A DNA stretch of 64,000 nucleotides, from assembly GCA_021442155.1 (NCBI GenBank), contig CM038221.1:30161906-30225905 (forward strand). The letters run 5' to 3'. The notes under the pieces are model-generated. The model made no database searches, had not been told where the DNA came from, and saw nothing but the letters and a program-made list of their open reading frames with translations. Shown piece by piece: positions 60,563 to 64,000 of this stretch (its first letter is position 1; each line of letters begins with the position of its first letter). The translations under genes were made by a program, and so were the position numbers. Source of the DNA: Cymbidium sinense (lineage: Eukaryota; Streptophyta; Magnoliopsida; Asparagales; Orchidaceae).

Positions 60563-60971
60563 CTACAACAACAACAAGCCTTTATCCCACCAAGTGGGGG
60601 TCGCTACATGAATCTTTCGTCTCCATTGTATCCTATTAAGTGTCAAATTCTCATTTAATTCAAGTATACTAATGTCATTTTTATACATCTTAACCAAATC
60701 TTTTTAGGTTTACCTCTACCTTTCTTAACATAAGGCAAATCTAATGCATCTACTCTCTGTCATTGGACTGACGCTTTATGTGGCCAAACCATCTAAGGCA
60801 CTCTCTAATCTTATCGCCATTTACTCAACTTTTCAACATACTCATTTCGCATTTTATCTCTTAAGAGTGAAGCCACTCATCCACCCGAGCATCCTCATCT
60901 CTGTAACACTTAGTCTTATGCTTCTCTTTTATTGGCCAACATTCTGCACCATAAGTCATTGCAGGTCTTAC
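60563..60971 (-). mobile_element. RTE-type LINE, 5'-truncated copy
   Basis: About 410 bp. It begins (plus strand) with an ACAACAACAACA tail and 'AGCCTTTATCCCACCAAG', the inverted 3' end of plant RTE elements. It is homologous to the first 400 bases of the longer copy (60972 onward), including TATGTGGCCAAACCATCTAA and ATTGGCCAACATTCTGCACC. It ends abruptly at GCAGGTCTTACC, where the tail of the longer copy starts. The 88-codon plus frame is an antisense shadow. Confidence 0.8.
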
Positions 60972-61215
60972 CACAACAACAACAACAACAACAAGCCTTT
61001 ATCCCACTAAGTTGCTATGAATTTTGTCAATTGTGTCCTATTATGTGTCAAATTCTCATTTAATTCAAGTATAAGGTCATTTTATACATCTTAACTAAGT
61101 CTTTTAGGTCACTTACCTTTCTTAACATAAGACAAATCTAATGCATCTACTCTCAACTGGGTCATCTAAGGCCGACGCTTTATGTGGCCAAACCATCTAA
61201 GGCGATTCTCTAATC

Positions 61216-61464
61216 TTATCGCCCAGAGCTACAACTTTTTCCAACATACTCATTTAGCATTTTATCTCTAAGAGTAAAGCCACTCATCCACTTGAGCATC
61301 CTCATCTCTGTAACACTTAACTTAATCTTATGTTTCTCTTTTATTGGCCAACATTCTGCACCATAAGTCATTGTAGGTCTTACCACCATCTTATAAAATT
61401 TTCCTTTAAGTTTAAGTGAAACTTTTTTATCACACAACAGGCTAGATGCATTCCTCCATTTCAA
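61216..61464 (-). pseudogene. LINE C-terminal region
   Basis: Open 82 codons reading LLCDKKVSLKLKGKFYKMVV, then TYGAECWPIKEKH and EMRMLKWMSGFTLRDKM. Plant RTE elements have the same order (VLCDKKVPxKLKGKFYRTxV; YGxECWxxK; EMRMLRWMxG). The end is lost by frameshift. It joins the RT piece at 61465 through a single stop. Confidence 0.8.
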
Positions 61465-61850
61465 TCATCCAACTTGAATTCTACTAATAACATCTCCATC
61501 TATTTCACAATCATTTTGAACAATAGAGCCTAAATATTTGAATCGCTCACTCTTATTAATGACTTGTTCACCTAATGTCACAACACTACCACTAGAACTT
61601 CTACAACTAAAATTACACTTCATATATTCAGTTTTAGATCTACTTAAACAAAAAATTTTAGACTCTAATGTTGACCTCCATAATTCAAGTTTCTCTTGGA
61701 CTCCCTCTCTAGTCTTATCAACAAGAAGAATGTCATCAGTAAAAAGCATACACCAAGGTACATCTTCATGTAAATGCCTAGTAAGATCATCCATAACTAA
61801 AGCAAAAGATAAGGGCTTAAAATTGATCCTTGATGTAATCCAATGAAATA
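61465..61850 (-). pseudogene. LINE reverse transcriptase, catalytic part
   Basis: Open from 61794 with in-frame sequence upstream to about 61830 (SFALVMDDLT). It contains DVPWCMLFTDDILLVDKTRE, the RT box with the catalytic DD, where the family has FADDIVLV; here Ala is replaced by Thr. Then ELWRSTLESK, LSRSKTEYMKCNF and SERFKYLGSIVQ follow, all typical of the clade. Confidence 0.82.
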
Positions 61851-61899
61851 GGAAAATATTTTGTCAATCCTCCTTGTGTTTGGACACAAGTAATGGTAT

Positions 61900-62250
61900 A
61901 CATATCCTTAATGACTTGAATATAACCAATATTAACTCCTTTCTCGTTTCTAGAACTCTCTAAAGAACATCTCTTGAAACTTTATTATAAGCTTTCTCTA
62001 AATCAATAAATATCATATGTAGATCCTCCTTACTTTCTATATACTTCTCCATCAAACCTCTTAACAAATGTATAAGATCCATAGTAGATCTACCTGGTAT
62101 GAAACCAAACTGATTATGAGAAACTTTTGTATAACATCATAACCTATGCTCAATTACTCTCCCATAATTTTAATGTATGACACATTAACTTAATTCCTCT
62201 ATAATTTGCACACTCTTGTGCATCATCTTTATTCTTAAATATAGGAACCA
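61900..62250 (-). pseudogene. LINE reverse transcriptase, upstream motifs
   Basis: In the minus frame around 62140-61970: NQFGFIPGRSTMDLIHLLRG, then LMEKYIESKEDLHMIFIDLE and KAYNKV. This matches the RT motifs QFGFxPGRST and FxDLEKAYD; the D-to-N change in KAYN is seen here. Stops and frameshifts separate it from the downstream piece. Confidence 0.75.
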
Positions 62251-62559
62251 ACAAATTCTTTCTCCACTCATCTGACATCTTTTGTCTTTAAAATAATATT
62301 AAAAAGATTTGTAAGCCAAGAAATTTCTTGATCTCCTAAACATTTCCACACTTATATTGGAATATCATCAGGTTCTACTGTTTTTTCACATTTCATTTTT
62401 TTAAAGCTTCTCTAACTTCAGATTTACTAATAAGACGATAAAAATAAAATTTTCTATTTTTGTTTAGGGTATTAATGTTGCTAAAATCAATCGTACTTTC
62501 GGATCCTTCATTGAAAAGTTTATCAAAATAACTTATCCACCTATTTTCAATATCCTTTT

Positions 62560-62898
62560 CTAAGAAAAATACTTTATTATCTTTATCTTAATACATCTTA
62601 CTTGAACTAGGTCTTTACTTCTCCTATCTCTTTGGTTGACTAACTTATTTATACATCTTTCACCTTCGTTGGTATCTAATATATTATATAAATCACTAGA
62701 AGCTAAATTTTTTGCCTCATATATTATTTTCTTAGAATCTCTATAGAAAACTTTATATTTTTCTAAATTATCTAAGTTTTTACATCTAAACCAAGTTTTA
62801 TTGTAATGCTTCTTATTTCTTATTTTTTCTTGCACACTCTGACTCCACCACCAACTATTTTTATTAAAAGAAGCTTTTTCTTTTGATTTTTCAAGCAC
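62560..62898 (-). pseudogene. LINE connecting region between endonuclease and RT
   Basis: Open 112 codons: SWWWSQSVQEKIRNKKHYNK, then YKVFYRDSKKIIYEAKNLA and YNILDTNEGERCI. The pattern WWWxxxVQxxIxxKKxxYK and AxxxAYxxLYxxLxTxEGE is usual in plant RTE elements. Position and sense agree with the flanking domains. Confidence 0.75.
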
Positions 62899-63097
62899 AT
62901 TTTTAGCAACTTGCTACTTTTTTCAACATAACATTAGCTTCTTTATGAACATTCTAAATTCGAAGCTCTTGTAACTTACTCTTAAAAATATTTTTGTTTG
63001 TATTCTGTAAGTGTTCCCATCTAATTCTAGGACAATAATTAGATTTATTTTTTCTCTTATAATCTTTCATCTTAAAATCAAAAACTAACAATCGATG

Positions 63098-63825
63098 TTA
63101 GATACTTAAACTTTCATTTGGAATGACCTTACAATTTTTACAATCTAAACGATCTATTTTTCTTATCAGAAAATAATTAATCTGTGTTTTATTAGATCCA
63201 TTTTTATAAGTAATAATATGTTCATCTCTTTGTTTAAATAAAATATTATCAACTACAAAATCATAAGTTAAGGCAAAATTTAATATAGTATTATCTTCTT
63301 CATTAACCACTCCAAATCCATAACCACCATGAATATTTTTAAAATCTTCTACTATTCTACCAACATGTTTATTTAAATCTCCTCCAATAAATATTTTTTA
63401 TTCAAGAGGTATCTTTTGTATTAATCCCTCTAATTCATTCAGAATTTTTCTTTTGAGCTTACATCCAAACCTACTTGAGGAGGATAAACACTTATAACAT
63501 TGATAATTTTAGTATCAACAATAATCTTTAAAGCTATAATTCTATCTCCACATCTATTAATATTTATAATATTATCCTTCAAACTTTTATTTATAATCAC
63601 ACCTACACCATTTATAGTTCGACTTTTATCTGAATACCAAAGTTTAAAACCTAAACTATCAATCTCTCCCCCAACCCATTTAGTTTCTTGAACACATAAA
63701 ATATTTATCTTTCTATGAACCATAATATTTATTAATTCTATTAATTTACCTATAAGAGTACTTATATTCCAAGATCTTAACCTAATTCTAGTTTCATGGA
63801 CTAACTTCTTGCTCGATCCGCCCAT
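63098..63825 (-). pseudogene. LINE endonuclease (exonuclease-endonuclease-phosphatase fold)
   Basis: 63825-63439 is open from ATG: RIRLRSWNISTLIGKLIELI, then INILCVQETKWVGGEIDSLG, FKLWYSDKSRTINGVGVII, and NVISVYPPQVGLD. It holds the N and QE residues of the EEP active site (WNI, QETKW). A frameshift near 63440 leads to a second piece (63310-63098) with the D/N of the TYKN region and DYFLI-like INYFLIRKIDR. It nicks target DNA for insertion. Annotation pipelines sometimes label such genes 'craniofacial development protein 2-like' by similarity. Broken, so inactive. Confidence 0.82.
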
Positions 63826-64000
63826 AATGTGGGAACCCTTGCTTATTTAACATTGCCGCCGTCATGCCCTTTGCACATTTTTATCAGATCATACACGCGC
63901 CTTCTGGGACGCCTAGATAACACAATGATTTAAAGGATTCATGTCATTATTTCGACAAGTTTTACGTTGGCTGTCGACTACCTATCGCAACCCTCCACTT

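Larger units (their letters stand above)
60972..64000 (-). mobile_element. RTE-type LINE, near full length, 5' end at or beyond the window edge
   Basis: Minus strand, ending in a (TTG)n tail at 60972. The order is endonuclease, connecting region, reverse transcriptase, C-terminal region, 3' tail. The 63830-64000 stretch upstream of the endonuclease start is GC-richer and probably element leader. Stops and frameshifts split the single ORF into at least five open pieces, so the copy is inactive. The clade assignment rests on endonuclease and RT motifs and the TTG-rich tail. Confidence 0.82.

Overview
The window is AT-rich nuclear DNA from a seed plant, most likely an angiosperm. The evidence is spliced coding exons with plant-type introns, a plant-specific gene family (DUF1666), and a dense layering of plant transposon lineages (Tat-type Ty3/gypsy, hAT, MULE, RTE-type LINE, solo LTRs, MITEs). 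The species cannot be told from the sequence. There are no bacterial operons, tRNA or rRNA genes or CRISPR arrays. No previously undescribed system is evident. The interest lies in one host gene with a very large transposon-filled GC-AG intron and in a well-resolved nest of mobile elements.

Layout. 1-3.7 kb: repeat-like non-coding DNA with one unassigned broken reading frame (2465-2728). 3.7-16.85 kb: a plus-strand DUF1666 gene with three recognisable coding exons (4508-4931, 5923-6330, 16640-16845). Intron 2 is about 10.3 kb, starts with GC instead of GT, and holds a hAT-type element (6599-7153), a solo LTR (8415-10159), an LTR-like block (about 11155-13415) and a decayed Ty3/gypsy pol (about 14190-16200) that is itself interrupted by a MITE (15178-15632). 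The last DUF1666 exon was not found in the window.

16.85-35.5 kb: two more LTRs with near-matching 5-bp flanks (19103-20960; 21932-24109), a hAT transposase tail (24115-24480), and a Tat-type LTR remnant split by a 5.35-kb solo LTR of the same superfamily in opposite orientation (25481-30832). That solo LTR contains two internal tandem arrays. Two MITE-like elements and a degenerate hAT (DUF659) transposase on the minus strand (33290-35508) follow.

35.5-60.5 kb: a Tat-type LTR starts inside the hAT coding sequence (35509). Into it has inserted a 19.6-kb minus-strand Tat/Ogre-like retrotransposon (40073-59689; 5-bp duplication GAAGA). It has 4-5 kb LTRs, gag, protease region, reverse transcriptase, two RNase H regions and integrase, all broken by stops or frameshifts. 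Its 3' LTR carries a 1156-bp MULE-like element (42563-43718) with about 45-bp terminal inverted repeats and a perfect 9-bp duplication. The order of insertion is therefore hAT, then LTR3, then Tat, then MULE.

60.56-64 kb: a minus-strand RTE-type LINE (endonuclease plus reverse transcriptase) running towards or past the window end. A second, 5'-truncated copy sits directly at its 3' tail. Boundaries given as 'about' were judged by eye from alignments between copies; exact boundaries are those supported by target-site duplications.
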